Shown: piece by piece, positions 35,924-43,656 of the stretch
How the letters are laid out: each line of letters starts with the position of its first letter
How positions within the stretch are numbered: position 1 is the first letter of the stretch
Source: Flavobacteriales bacterium
Lineage (GTDB): Bacteria > Bacteroidota > Bacteroidia > Flavobacteriales_F > PHOS-HE28
Direction of reading: 5' to 3'
NCBI GenBank assembly: GCA_016715995.1
Contig: JADJXF010000012.1
Coordinates: forward strand, 186,001 to 250,000
DNA: 64,000 nt
The notes under the pieces: generated by a model
What the model was told of the DNA's origin: nothing
Databases searched by the model: none
The model's input: the letters and a program-made list of their open reading frames with translations, nothing else
Made by a program: the position numbers and the translations under genes

Positions 35924-36467
35924 GGCGAGTGAGGATGATCCGCAGGTTCCTGCGGCCGTTCTGGAGGTGGCTGCGCACTTGTTCCACTGGAAGCCCGGTG
36001 CGTTCAGAGGTCTGTTGGTAGCTGAGGCGGTCGAGGTGGAAGAGGCGGATGCACTGGCGCTGCTCCTCGTTCAATTCGCCAATGGCTTGCTCAAGGCGCT
36101 CAAGGGAAGCCTCGCGCAGCAGGGCATCGCTCGCATCCTCGACGATTGGAGAGGGCGCGTCATCCACGCGCGCGTCATGCCGATCACCGCGCAAGGCCTG
36201 AAGGCAGTGGTTGCGCATCACCGTGTGAACCCACGGGCGGAAACGCTCCACGCGATGCTTGCGCAGGAGCATGGGCAGCGATGCGAAGATCTCCACCACC
36301 GCATCCTTGCTGCGCTCGGTGTCCTTGAGGTACTTCATGCCCACGCCGAAAAGCAGATGCGCGTACCGGTCCCAGAGCTCGCCCAAAGCCGACGGGTGCC
36401 CGCCTCGTAGGGCGAGCACCAGCTCGTCATCGCTTACTGATGAGCGGACTTTGCGGCGCAGGAACAT
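35904..36467 (-). CDS. ECF-type RNA polymerase sigma factor
   Basis: The 187-residue protein has region 2 (ALGELWDRYAHLLFGVGMKYL...RFRPWVHTVMRNHCL) and region 4 (LNEEQRQCIRLFHLDRLSYQQTSERTGLPVEQVRSHLQNGRR), cited by region. I chose the ATG at 36467 (MFLRRKVRSS) because the longer frame overlaps the preceding gene. It lies between a TonB-plug protein (10 bp upstream) and a membrane protein that may be its anti-sigma factor, so it probably responds to an envelope signal. Confidence 0.88.
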   Translation of the reverse strand: MFLRRKVRSSVSDDELVLALRGGHPSALGELWDRYAHLLFGVGMKYLKDTERSKDAVVEIFASLPMLLRKHRVERFRPWVHTVMRNHCLQALRGDRHDARVDDAPSPIVEDASDALLREASLERLEQAIGELNEEQRQCIRLFHLDRLSYQQTSERTGLPVEQVRSHLQNGRRNLRIILTRHADQDH

Positions 36468-36477
36468 GCGGTGAAGA

Positions 36478-37227
36478 TCAGTTGATCGCGTCCATTCCGG
36501 CCTTCGCTTGCTCAACGGCCTTCCGACGCGCATGCTGCAGCATCTCCTGGTAGGTCTTCGTCTCAATCACGATCACCCCGCCGGTCACGTCACCGTAACG
36601 CGCGGGCAGGCCACCGGTATACACCTGCACGCTGCTGATGGCCGAAGGCGGCACACGCGGAACGCTTCCGCTCACCTTCACGCCGTCGATGAAGCTCACC
36701 ATGTTCTCGGTGCGCGAACCGCGGAAATAGAGGCCATCGCCATTCGGTGCCGGGGTGACTCCCGCGAACTGCGAGCCCATGAATTTGATCGGATCCTTCA
36801 CTGTGGGCAGCTTGGCGATATCCTCGGCCAGCAGGCTCATACGGCTTGGGTCATCGATGGTGATCAAGTCGCGCACGTAATCGATCTTCTCGAAGACCTT
36901 CATGGTCGGAATCGCCATCCGGAGGTCGCGCAGGTATGTCGCGCGATCCGCGAGCACCTCCACTGCATTCAGCTCGATGTCCGAATAGCCGACGAAGGTG
37001 ACCTTCAATCCATAGCGGCCAGGGGGCAGTGGCTTCAGCACGAAGCGGCCATCCAGATCCGTGGTGGTGCCGAAGAGCGTTTCGTTCACCACCGTGGTGA
37101 CGTTCGCTGCGGGCACCGGCTGTCCTTCAGGATCGAAAACGCGCCCACGGATCTCACCGAGGCTTTGCGCGCAGATTGAACCGGCACTGAGGACTGCGGA
37201 GAAGAGAAGGGTGTGAATCGCACGCAT
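36478..37227 (-). CDS. Barrel-less protein: carboxypeptidase-like domain plus TonB plug
   Basis: The 249-residue protein has a signal peptide (to about residue 21) and a CarboxypepD_reg-like beta-sandwich (IRGRVFDPEGQPVPAANV...DLDGRFVLKPLPPGRY). A TonB-receptor plug domain follows (LPTVKDPIKFMGSQFAGVTP through GGLPARYGDVTGGVIVIET). The gene stops shortly after with a helical tail, so the 22-strand barrel is absent. No remnant of a barrel was seen downstream, where the sigma factor begins 10 bp later. It may be a periplasmic sensing or adaptor protein. Confidence 0.75.
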   Translation of the reverse strand: MRAIHTLLFSAVLSAGSICAQSLGEIRGRVFDPEGQPVPAANVTTVVNETLFGTTTDLDGRFVLKPLPPGRYGLKVTFVGYSDIELNAVEVLADRATYLRDLRMAIPTMKVFEKIDYVRDLITIDDPSRMSLLAEDIAKLPTVKDPIKFMGSQFAGVTPAPNGDGLYFRGSRTENMVSFIDGVKVSGSVPRVPPSAISSVQVYTGGLPARYGDVTGGVIVIETKTYQEMLQHARRKAVEQAKAGMDAIN

Positions 37228-37289
37228 CGCTGTAGGTTTCCCTTAGGATGCGCCAGAAGCGCGAAATGCACACCCGATCGAGCAGCCGG

Positions 37290-37901
37290 CTACAACTCTT
37301 CCGCCACCACCTCGCGCACGCCCGGCACCTCGTGCTTCAACAGGTTCTCGATGCCCTGCTTCAGGGTGACCATGCTGCTGGGGCAACCGCTGCACGAGCC
37401 GCGCAACGTAACGGTTACCACTCCTTCCTTAAAAGAACGGAAGGCGATGTGACCGCCATCGCCCTCCACGGCGGGCCGGATGTACTCCTCCAGCACCCGG
37501 ATGATCTTCTCGTCATCCGGGCCGTTCGGGGCGGCATGGGTCGTGGCGCGCTCATTGGCATCGGCAAGCGCCTGTGCGGGTGCATCATCGTACACCACAC
37601 GGCCATCGGTGTTCAGGTACTCCTGGATGTACTCACGCAGCTCCAATTGAACCAAGTCCCAGGTGACCGCATCGTTCTTGGTGACGGTGATGAAATTCCC
37701 GCTGATGAACACGCCCGTGACGAAAGGCAGGTTAAAGACCTTCTCGGCCAGCGGCGAAACTCCTTCAGGCTCCTCGGGGTGGCGGAACTCCAGCAGTCGG
37801 CCGTCCTGCACCAGCATGCGGCTGCTCACGAACCGCAGGCTCGCTGGATTCGGGGTCATTTCCGCATACACGGATACTGGCGCGCGTTTGGTGGTCTCCA
37901 T
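37290..37901 (-). CDS. Nfu-type iron-sulfur scaffold protein
   Basis: The 203-residue protein has an N-terminal Nfu_N domain (MTPNPASLRFVSSRML...FNLPFVTGVFISGNFITVTK) and a C-terminal NifU domain with the cluster-binding CSGC (GSCSGCPSS). The start METTKRAPV (ATG 37901) is 7 nt from a consensus -7 element (TACCTTTG). It is the second NifU-domain gene within about 4 kb, and unlike the short one it has both domains. It would carry Fe-S clusters to client proteins. Confidence 0.9.
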   Translation of the reverse strand: METTKRAPVSVYAEMTPNPASLRFVSSRMLVQDGRLLEFRHPEEPEGVSPLAEKVFNLPFVTGVFISGNFITVTKNDAVTWDLVQLELREYIQEYLNTDGRVVYDDAPAQALADANERATTHAAPNGPDDEKIIRVLEEYIRPAVEGDGGHIAFRSFKEGVVTVTLRGSCSGCPSSMVTLKQGIENLLKHEVPGVREVVAEEL

Positions 37902-37908
37902 CGGGCGC

Positions 37909-37916
37909 CAAAGGTA
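37909..37916 (-). promoter_or_regulatory. TAnnTTTG -7 element of the Nfu gene
   Basis: On the minus strand this reads TACCTTTG, ending 7 nt before the ATG. A TTG at -33 spacing (21 bp) is present upstream. Initiation would be at or next to the start codon. Confidence 0.55.
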
Positions 37917-37977
37917 GCCTGATGGCCTCACAAGGATCAACCCAAAGCCTAAGCGCGGCGCTCCATCCAAGCCTCGG

Positions 37978-37985
37978 TACCTTTG
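37978..37985 (+). promoter_or_regulatory. TAnnTTTG -7 element of the metal-uptake operon
   Basis: TACCTTTG ends 7 nt before the ATG at 37993. It is the same octamer and spacing as the divergent Nfu promoter. Confidence 0.55.
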
Positions 37986-37992
37986 GCCCCGC

Positions 37993-38394
37993 ATGCGCCG
38001 CTTCTCTCATAGGCATCCGTGGACCATCCTAGTGATGGTCGTATTGCTTCTCTTCGGCACCAGCGGAGTCACGCTTTCGCGCATGACCTGCCTGCTGGGA
38101 GGGCATACCGTGGTTGGGTTGGGCCTCTTGGAGGATTGCTGCCCGGAGGATGAAGAGCACGACGCCCCGGTGGTGAAATCGCTTTGTTGCGACTTCGGCG
38201 CGGCATTCAGTTCCATCGATGATGTGCTGCCCAGCCCGCCCCAGGAATCGCCAGCCGTGAACCAAGCTGCGCATGGGCTGGCATTGGCAAGTTCATTCAC
38301 CGGCGACGCGGAGTCCATTGCGTGGCTCACGACACGGCCTCCTCCGCGCACGGTGACGGAGCGATTGTCGGAAATGCGCCTGCTGCGCATCTGA
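37993..38394 (+). CDS. HYC_CC_PP-like small exported protein
   Basis: The 133-residue protein has one N-terminal hydrophobic segment (about 11-25), then Cys33, His38, CC at 49-50, CC at 65-66 and a PSPP motif near 80-83. This pattern resembles the HYC_CC_PP family of Bacteroidota, small proteins found near TonB receptors and metal genes. Paired cysteines and histidine suggest metal binding. It heads an apparent operon with a TonB receptor and an HMA protein. Confidence 0.6.
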   Translation: MRRFSHRHPWTILVMVVLLLFGTSGVTLSRMTCLLGGHTVVGLGLLEDCCPEDEEHDAPVVKSLCCDFGAAFSSIDDVLPSPPQESPAVNQAAHGLALASSFTGDAESIAWLTTRPPPRTVTERLSEMRLLRI

Positions 38395-38470
38395 ACTAAG
38401 GAGGCCCGAAAGGGCACCGGGCGGCTCGCGCCCATTTCCTTCGTTCCATGTTCGACAACCCCTCACCGTT

Positions 38471-40738
38471 TTGCGAATCTGCCAATTCTTCCTCTTCCTG
38501 GCTTTGCTGCCACTCAACGCTGCAGCACAGTCATCCATTCTCGGCAGCGTCCATGTCGCTGGCACCAACGAGCCTTTACCCGGTGCCAGCGTCGGCTGGG
38601 CCGGCACCAGCACCGGGACGATCACCGGCGGTGACGGCCGGTTCTCGCTTCCGTTGCCATCGGGCTGGCCTGCCACGCTCGTCGCCACCTATGTGGGCCA
38701 TAAGCCCGATAGCCTGATGCTGATGGCACCGCCAACGGTTCCGATCAATCTTCAACTCGAACCTGCGATTGAACTACGCGCAGTGGAAGTGGTGGAGCGA
38801 ACCGAAGGGACGCGGTTGAGCACGCGCACCATCAACGCCACCGAGTCCATCGGACAGAAAGAACTGAAGCGCGCGGCCTGTTGTGACCTGAGCGAGAGCT
38901 TCGAGACCAACGCGACCGTGGATGTGAGTTACAGCGATGCAATCTCAGGTACCAAGACCATCCGCATGCTGGGCCTCGATGGCAAGTACGCGCAGATGAG
39001 TTTGGAGAACGTGCCGTTCGTTCGCGGCCTATCCACTTCATCCGGGCTCACCCTTATCCCGGGCACCTGGATCCAGGACATCAACCTGAGCAAAGGCACG
39101 GGCACCGCGGTGAACGGCCCGAACGCCATGACGGGCCAGATCGATCTGTGCCTGCTGAACCCGCTGGACGAGCCGCCGCTCTTCGTGAACCTGTATGGCA
39201 ACAGCCAAGGCCGCATGGAAGCGAACGTGCATGCCGCGCAGCGCACCGGCTCCAACAGCGCCAACCTGCTGCTCGTGCATGGCAACTGGTTCGATCAAGC
39301 CATGGACCAGAACGATGACGGCCTGCTGGATCAGCCGCGTACCCGGCGCATCAATGTGATGAACCGCTGGATGCATCTCGGCGAACGCAAGAGCGGCCAG
39401 GTGACACTGCGAGCCGTTCACGACGAGCGCATCGGCGGGCAGGACGCGATGCACAGCGCACACGCCGATCACAGCGCCCATGGACTCGGCCTCTATCGCA
39501 TCAACGTGTTGAACCGCATGATGGACGGCATCGCAAAGCATGGCTGGGTGTTCGAAGGCGACCCCACCAAAAGCATTGGCTTGATTGCCGCAGGGCGATG
39601 GCACGAAACAAGCTCCGAATACGGCCTGCGCCGCTACGATGGCGAGCAGCGCAGCGCTTACCTCAGCGCGATCTATCAGCAATTGCTCGGTGACGGCAAC
39701 GACCAGGTGAAAGGCGGCCTCAGCTTCCAATACGACGACTACACGGAGCGCTTCATGAGCCGTTCGCTCGATGATGTGGGAGACACCTTGCAGGACCTCG
39801 ACCTCGGACGAACGGAGCGGATGCCAGGGATTTTCGCGGAGCACACCCTGAAACGCGGGCTTTTCACCCTGGTGAGCGGAATCCGCTACGATGCCAACGA
39901 CTGGTTCGGCGAAGCATGGAGTCCGCGGCTACATGCCAAGTACGACCTTGGTCCGCTCACGGTGCTGCGCGCCAGCGTGGGCCATGGATTCCGCACGGCG
40001 AACCCGCTGGTGGAGAACGCAGCGGTGATGGCGAGCTCGCGCTACGTATCCATCGAAGGGCGGCTTGGCATGGAACGCGCGTGGAACATGGGCGCTTCGG
40101 TGCTGCACAAGTTCAAATGGCTCGGACGCAAATGGGCGATTGGCGCGGATGGCTACCACACGCGCTTCACGGACCAGGTGGTCACTGACCTCGATCGCGA
40201 CCCGCTCACGCTCGCGCTCTACATGCTCGACGGCCCATCCTATGCCAACAGCCTGCTCACCGATGTGCAGGTGGAGCTCTCACGGGCTTTTCAACTGAAG
40301 CTCAGCCACCGGTACTACGAGGTGCGCTCAACCTATGATGGCCGCCTGCTGGAACGCCCATTCACGCCATCGCATCGCGGCCTTATCGACCTCGCCTTCA
40401 CCAGCCCCGATGAGCATTGGCGCTTCGACATCAACCTCAACCTCTTCGGCGAAGGCCGATTGCCGGACACACGACCCAATCCATCGGACGAACTGCGGTT
40501 CCCGGTCCGCTCACCTGGATTCGCAACGCTGCATGCCCAGATCACGTTCTCTTCTGGTGCCTGGGAGTTCTACCTCGGCGGCGAGAACCTCACCAGCACG
40601 CTTCAACAGCAACAGGTGATCGCACCGGATGACCCCTACGGCCCGTATTTTGACGCCAGCTTGATCTGGGGACCCACCAACAAGGCCATGGCATACGGTG
40701 GCCTGCGATTCACACTAAAGAACAACAAAACAAAATGA
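38471..40738 (+). CDS. TonB-dependent receptor, probably for a metal (copper-type)
   Basis: The 755-residue outer membrane receptor has a signal peptide (ICQFFLFLALLPLNAAAQ), a CarboxypepD_reg-like domain (about 25-100), a plug (AACCDLSESFETNATVDV onward) and a beta-barrel ending in LRFTLKN. A His-rich loop (MHSAHADHSAHG) lies near residue 325. The start is the TTG at 38471, since the only nearby ATG (38448) is out of frame. The gene overlaps the HMA gene start by four bases. Cysteine pair AACC and the neighbours argue for metal import or sensing. Confidence 0.82.
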   Translation: MRICQFFLFLALLPLNAAAQSSILGSVHVAGTNEPLPGASVGWAGTSTGTITGGDGRFSLPLPSGWPATLVATYVGHKPDSLMLMAPPTVPINLQLEPAIELRAVEVVERTEGTRLSTRTINATESIGQKELKRAACCDLSESFETNATVDVSYSDAISGTKTIRMLGLDGKYAQMSLENVPFVRGLSTSSGLTLIPGTWIQDINLSKGTGTAVNGPNAMTGQIDLCLLNPLDEPPLFVNLYGNSQGRMEANVHAAQRTGSNSANLLLVHGNWFDQAMDQNDDGLLDQPRTRRINVMNRWMHLGERKSGQVTLRAVHDERIGGQDAMHSAHADHSAHGLGLYRINVLNRMMDGIAKHGWVFEGDPTKSIGLIAAGRWHETSSEYGLRRYDGEQRSAYLSAIYQQLLGDGNDQVKGGLSFQYDDYTERFMSRSLDDVGDTLQDLDLGRTERMPGIFAEHTLKRGLFTLVSGIRYDANDWFGEAWSPRLHAKYDLGPLTVLRASVGHGFRTANPLVENAAVMASSRYVSIEGRLGMERAWNMGASVLHKFKWLGRKWAIGADGYHTRFTDQVVTDLDRDPLTLALYMLDGPSYANSLLTDVQVELSRAFQLKLSHRYYEVRSTYDGRLLERPFTPSHRGLIDLAFTSPDEHWRFDINLNLFGEGRLPDTRPNPSDELRFPVRSPGFATLHAQITFSSGAWEFYLGGENLTSTLQQQQVIAPDDPYGPYFDASLIWGPTNKAMAYGGLRFTLKNNKTK

Positions 40739-41094
40739 GAGTCTTCTTGATATTGGCAGCGGTCTGCATCTCCACGTTCGTGGTGGCGCAGAAGCGAACG
40801 GAGCATCTCGAGATTCAGAGCAGCACCGTTTGCGACATGTGCGTAAAGACCATCGAGACGAACCTGATCTACGAGAAGGGCGTGAAGAAGGTGCATGTCA
40901 GTCTGGACTCCTCGTTGGTCCATATCGACTACGATGCGCGCAAGAACTCGCCTGAAGGGCTGCGCGCCGCGCTCATCAAGCTCGGCTATGCTGCCGATGG
41001 CGTGCCGGGTGAAGCGAAGGCATTCGCGAAGCTGCCCGCCTGCTGCCAGAAGGAAGGCTGCGGCAAGCTGCCGGAGAACCAGCCCCATCCGTGA
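40735..41094 (+). CDS. Exported heavy-metal-associated (HMA) domain protein
   Basis: The 119-residue protein has a signal peptide (VFLILAAVCISTFVVAQ) and an HMA fold with the metal-binding CDMC at 33-36 (TVCDMCVKTIE), matching the CxxC of copper chaperones. A Cys-rich tail (ACCQKEGCGK) follows. It probably binds copper or a similar soft metal in the periplasm. It is translationally coupled to the receptor (ATGA). Confidence 0.82.
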   Translation: MRVFLILAAVCISTFVVAQKRTEHLEIQSSTVCDMCVKTIETNLIYEKGVKKVHVSLDSSLVHIDYDARKNSPEGLRAALIKLGYAADGVPGEAKAFAKLPACCQKEGCGKLPENQPHP

Positions 41095-41095
41095 C

Positions 41096-41614
41096 ATGGC
41101 GTTAATCCGCAGCGTACGAGGGTTCACGCCGTCCTTCGGCGAGGGCTGCTACCTGGCGGAGACAGCCGTTGTGATCGGCGATACGGTGATGGGCGACGAG
41201 TGCAGCGTCTGGTTCAACGCCGTGGTGCGCGGCGATGTGAACAGCATCCGCATCGGCGACCGCGTGAACATCCAGGATGGCGCGGTACTGCATTGCACCT
41301 ATGAGCGGGCAACGCTCACCATCGGCAGCGATGTGAGCATCGGTCACAACGCGATCGTGCATGGCTGCACGGTGCAGGACAAGGTCCTCATCGGCATGGG
41401 CGCCATCGTGATGGACCACGCGATGATCGGCGAAGGCAGCGTTATCGCGGCCGGCGCGGTAGTGACGCAAGGCACCGTGGTGGAGCCCGGCAGTTTGATG
41501 ACAGGCGTGCCCGCCAGGCGCATCGGTCCGGTGAGCGCCGACCTTTCCCGTAACGAGCTTGAGCGCATCGCGCGCAACTACCGCATGTACGCGGGTTGGT
41601 TCAAACAAGACTGA
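41096..41614 (+). CDS. Gamma carbonic anhydrase family protein
   Basis: The 172-residue left-handed beta-helix protein has hexapeptide repeats (VVIGDTVMGDECSVWFNAVVRGD). It carries the three conserved histidines of the zinc site in LHCT, GHNAIVHGC. It resembles YrdA/PaaY-type proteins, and whether it has anhydrase activity is unknown. The start is ATG 41096, 1 bp after the HMA stop. Its last 14 bases overlap the 3' end of murI tail to tail. Confidence 0.9.
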   Translation: MALIRSVRGFTPSFGEGCYLAETAVVIGDTVMGDECSVWFNAVVRGDVNSIRIGDRVNIQDGAVLHCTYERATLTIGSDVSIGHNAIVHGCTVQDKVLIGMGAIVMDHAMIGEGSVIAAGAVVTQGTVVEPGSLMTGVPARRIGPVSADLSRNELERIARNYRMYAGWFKQD

Positions 41615-42425
41615 GCGACCCATCCGTCCAGACGGCCTGGCCAACGGCGACGGGCGGCATGCCCATGCGAACCATCATCTTCTGGAAGCCTTCGGGATTC
41701 CCGCTGGTCCAGATTATGCTTCCATCCATCGCATGCGGTGGCGCTTCCAGTCCGCGCTCGCGGAGCAGCCTCGCTACCTGACGGGCCACTGCAGGAGCAG
41801 GGTCGATGATACGAACGCCACGCCCCAAGATGCGCTCGATGAGCGGCCGGATGATGGGATAGTGCGTACAACCCAGCACCAGCGCATCAATGCCTTGGGC
41901 AAGCATGGGCTCCAACCAGCCTCGCAGCAGGGCCTCGGTTGCGGGCGTGTCGAACTCCCCGGCCTCGATCTGCTTCACCAACCCCGGGCACGGCTGATGC
42001 AGCACCTTCACCCCGGCAGCGAACCGATCAACCACCGAGGCATAGAGCTCGCTTTGGAAGGTGGCCACCGTGGCGATCACCCCAACCACGCCGGTATGTG
42101 TCTGTTCCACCGCAGGCTTCACAGCAGGCTCCATGCCGACGAACGGAACCTCGGGCCAACGCTGTCTCAACTCGGCCAGGGCGGCGGCGCTCGCGGTGTT
42201 GCACGCGATCACGATCAGTTTGCAGCCCTTGCCGAGCAGGGCCTCAGCGATGGCGATGCTGAAGGCACGCACCTCCTCGAGCGTACGCGGGCCGTATGGC
42301 ACATGGAGGGTATCACCGAAATAGAGCAGGCGCTCCCTGGGGAGCGCCTGTCGCATGGTGTTCATCACCGTCAGTCCGCCGATACCGGAATCGAAGATGC
42401 CGATTGGGCGGGAATCGGATGGCAC
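41601..42425 (-). CDS. murI: Glutamate racemase MurI
   Basis: MurI makes D-Glu for MurD. The 274-residue protein has IGIFDSGIGGLTV at the N terminus, the first catalytic Cys in IACNTASA and the second in LGCTHYP. Length is normal. It is last in an envelope operon (uppS-bamA-ompH-ompH-murI), 7 bp after ompH. Confidence 0.95.
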   Translation of the reverse strand: MPSDSRPIGIFDSGIGGLTVMNTMRQALPRERLLYFGDTLHVPYGPRTLEEVRAFSIAIAEALLGKGCKLIVIACNTASAAALAELRQRWPEVPFVGMEPAVKPAVEQTHTGVVGVIATVATFQSELYASVVDRFAAGVKVLHQPCPGLVKQIEAGEFDTPATEALLRGWLEPMLAQGIDALVLGCTHYPIIRPLIERILGRGVRIIDPAPAVARQVARLLRERGLEAPPHAMDGSIIWTSGNPEGFQKMMVRMGMPPVAVGQAVWTDGSLSLV

Positions 42426-42432
42426 GCGCGTC

Positions 42433-42957
42433 TTAGTTGATGCCGAGCTTGACCTTCACCAATGGCATGATGTCCTCGCCCTTGTCGAAGTAAAGCACGA
42501 AGCCCGTGCTCACATCGAAGATGTAGGTGAAGCCCTTCTCATCGGCCACGTCCTTGATGGCCTTGTTCGTGCGCTCAACCATGGGCTTCAATAGCTCCTC
42601 CTCCAGCTTGGCGATATCCTCTTGCGCCTTGTCGCGCGCGCTGTCGATCCGTTGCTCCAGGTCGTTCACCTCACGCACCACCATCTCCTTCTCGGTCTGG
42701 GTCATGCGGTCGGCACGCGCCTGGGCGTCCGCCACTTTGGCTTGGTACTCGTCGCCCATCGCCTTCAGGCGCACCTCGAGGGTCTTGGCGAAGTCCTGCA
42801 TCTTCTTCTCCGCCTCTGGACGCTCGGGCAGCGTGAGCAGCAGGCGCTGGCGGTCGATATGGCCGAGCTTGGCGCCATTCTGGGCCAGGACCGCTGGGGC
42901 CAAGCTCATCGCGAGGGCCGCCGAAAGGAACAATTGCTTCATGTTCATCGTGTTCAT
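42433..42957 (-). CDS. OmpH/Skp-family periplasmic chaperone
   Basis: The 174-residue protein has a signal peptide (MKQLFLSAALAMSLAPAVLAQ) and a long charged coiled coil (about 50-125), the tentacle of Skp. Skp-type proteins hold unfolded outer membrane proteins in the periplasm on their way to BamA. The ATG at 42957 overlaps the preceding ompH stop, which fixes the start. It is one of two tandem copies. Confidence 0.9.
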   Translation of the reverse strand: MNTMNMKQLFLSAALAMSLAPAVLAQNGAKLGHIDRQRLLLTLPERPEAEKKMQDFAKTLEVRLKAMGDEYQAKVADAQARADRMTQTEKEMVVREVNDLEQRIDSARDKAQEDIAKLEEELLKPMVERTNKAIKDVADEKGFTYIFDVSTGFVLYFDKGEDIMPLVKVKLGIN

Positions 42958-43625
42958 CGTGGTTGTTTCATTTCCGAGCCGTCTCCGCCCGTGTTGCGTG
43001 GTGGAGGTTGCTGCTGGCCGTCGGTGCCGCCCTTGTTCGGATCCTCGCTCGGAGGTTCACCGAAATCCTCACCATCCGTGCCGCCACCGCCATCACGTTT
43101 GGGCCGGATGCCGAGCTTCTTCAGCACCGCGTCGCTCTTGTCGTACTTATCGCTCGCGAAGAGCAGGTTGCCGCCGTTGTTGTTGCTCACATCGAAGACG
43201 GCCACATAGCTCGTGCCCGCCACCTCTTTGATGGCGTTGTACACGCGGTCCTGGATAGGCTGAATCAGCTCCTGCCGTTTCTTGAACAGGTCGCCCTCAG
43301 GCCCGAAGCGGCGCTTCTGCAGATCGCGTGCTTCGCGCTCGCGACGGTCGATCTCCTCCAAGCGCGACCGCTTCATGTCCTCGGTGAGCAGGACGGCCTC
43401 GGCGTTATATGCTTCGCGCATGCGCTTGGTCTGGAGGTAGCGCTCATCGATCTCCTCCTGCCAGTTCTTGCTCAACCGGTCCAGTTCCTTCTGTGCCGTT
43501 TCGTATTCCGGCATCTGGTCCAGGATGTACTTGGTGTTCACGAAGGCCACGCGTTGCGCGAGGGCTCCAGTGGACAGGAACGCCGCGATGGACGCGGCGA
43601 GCAGGAACGGGATCAGGCGGTGCAT
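42954..43625 (-). CDS. OmpH/Skp-family periplasmic chaperone with Pro/Gly-rich tail
   Basis: The 223-residue protein begins MHRLIPFLLAASIAAFLSTGALAQ (signal peptide, start at 43625). The Skp coiled coil covers about 40-130. A distinctive C-terminal tail of 45 residues rich in Gly, Asp, Pro and Gln follows. It is the larger of the tandem ompH pair and lies 31 bp downstream of bamA. Confidence 0.9.
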   Translation of the reverse strand: MHRLIPFLLAASIAAFLSTGALAQRVAFVNTKYILDQMPEYETAQKELDRLSKNWQEEIDERYLQTKRMREAYNAEAVLLTEDMKRSRLEEIDRREREARDLQKRRFGPEGDLFKKRQELIQPIQDRVYNAIKEVAGTSYVAVFDVSNNNGGNLLFASDKYDKSDAVLKKLGIRPKRDGGGGTDGEDFGEPPSEDPNKGGTDGQQQPPPRNTGGDGSEMKQPR

Positions 43626-43656
43626 GTGAGGGTGTCGAATGTAATGGATCCCGCGA

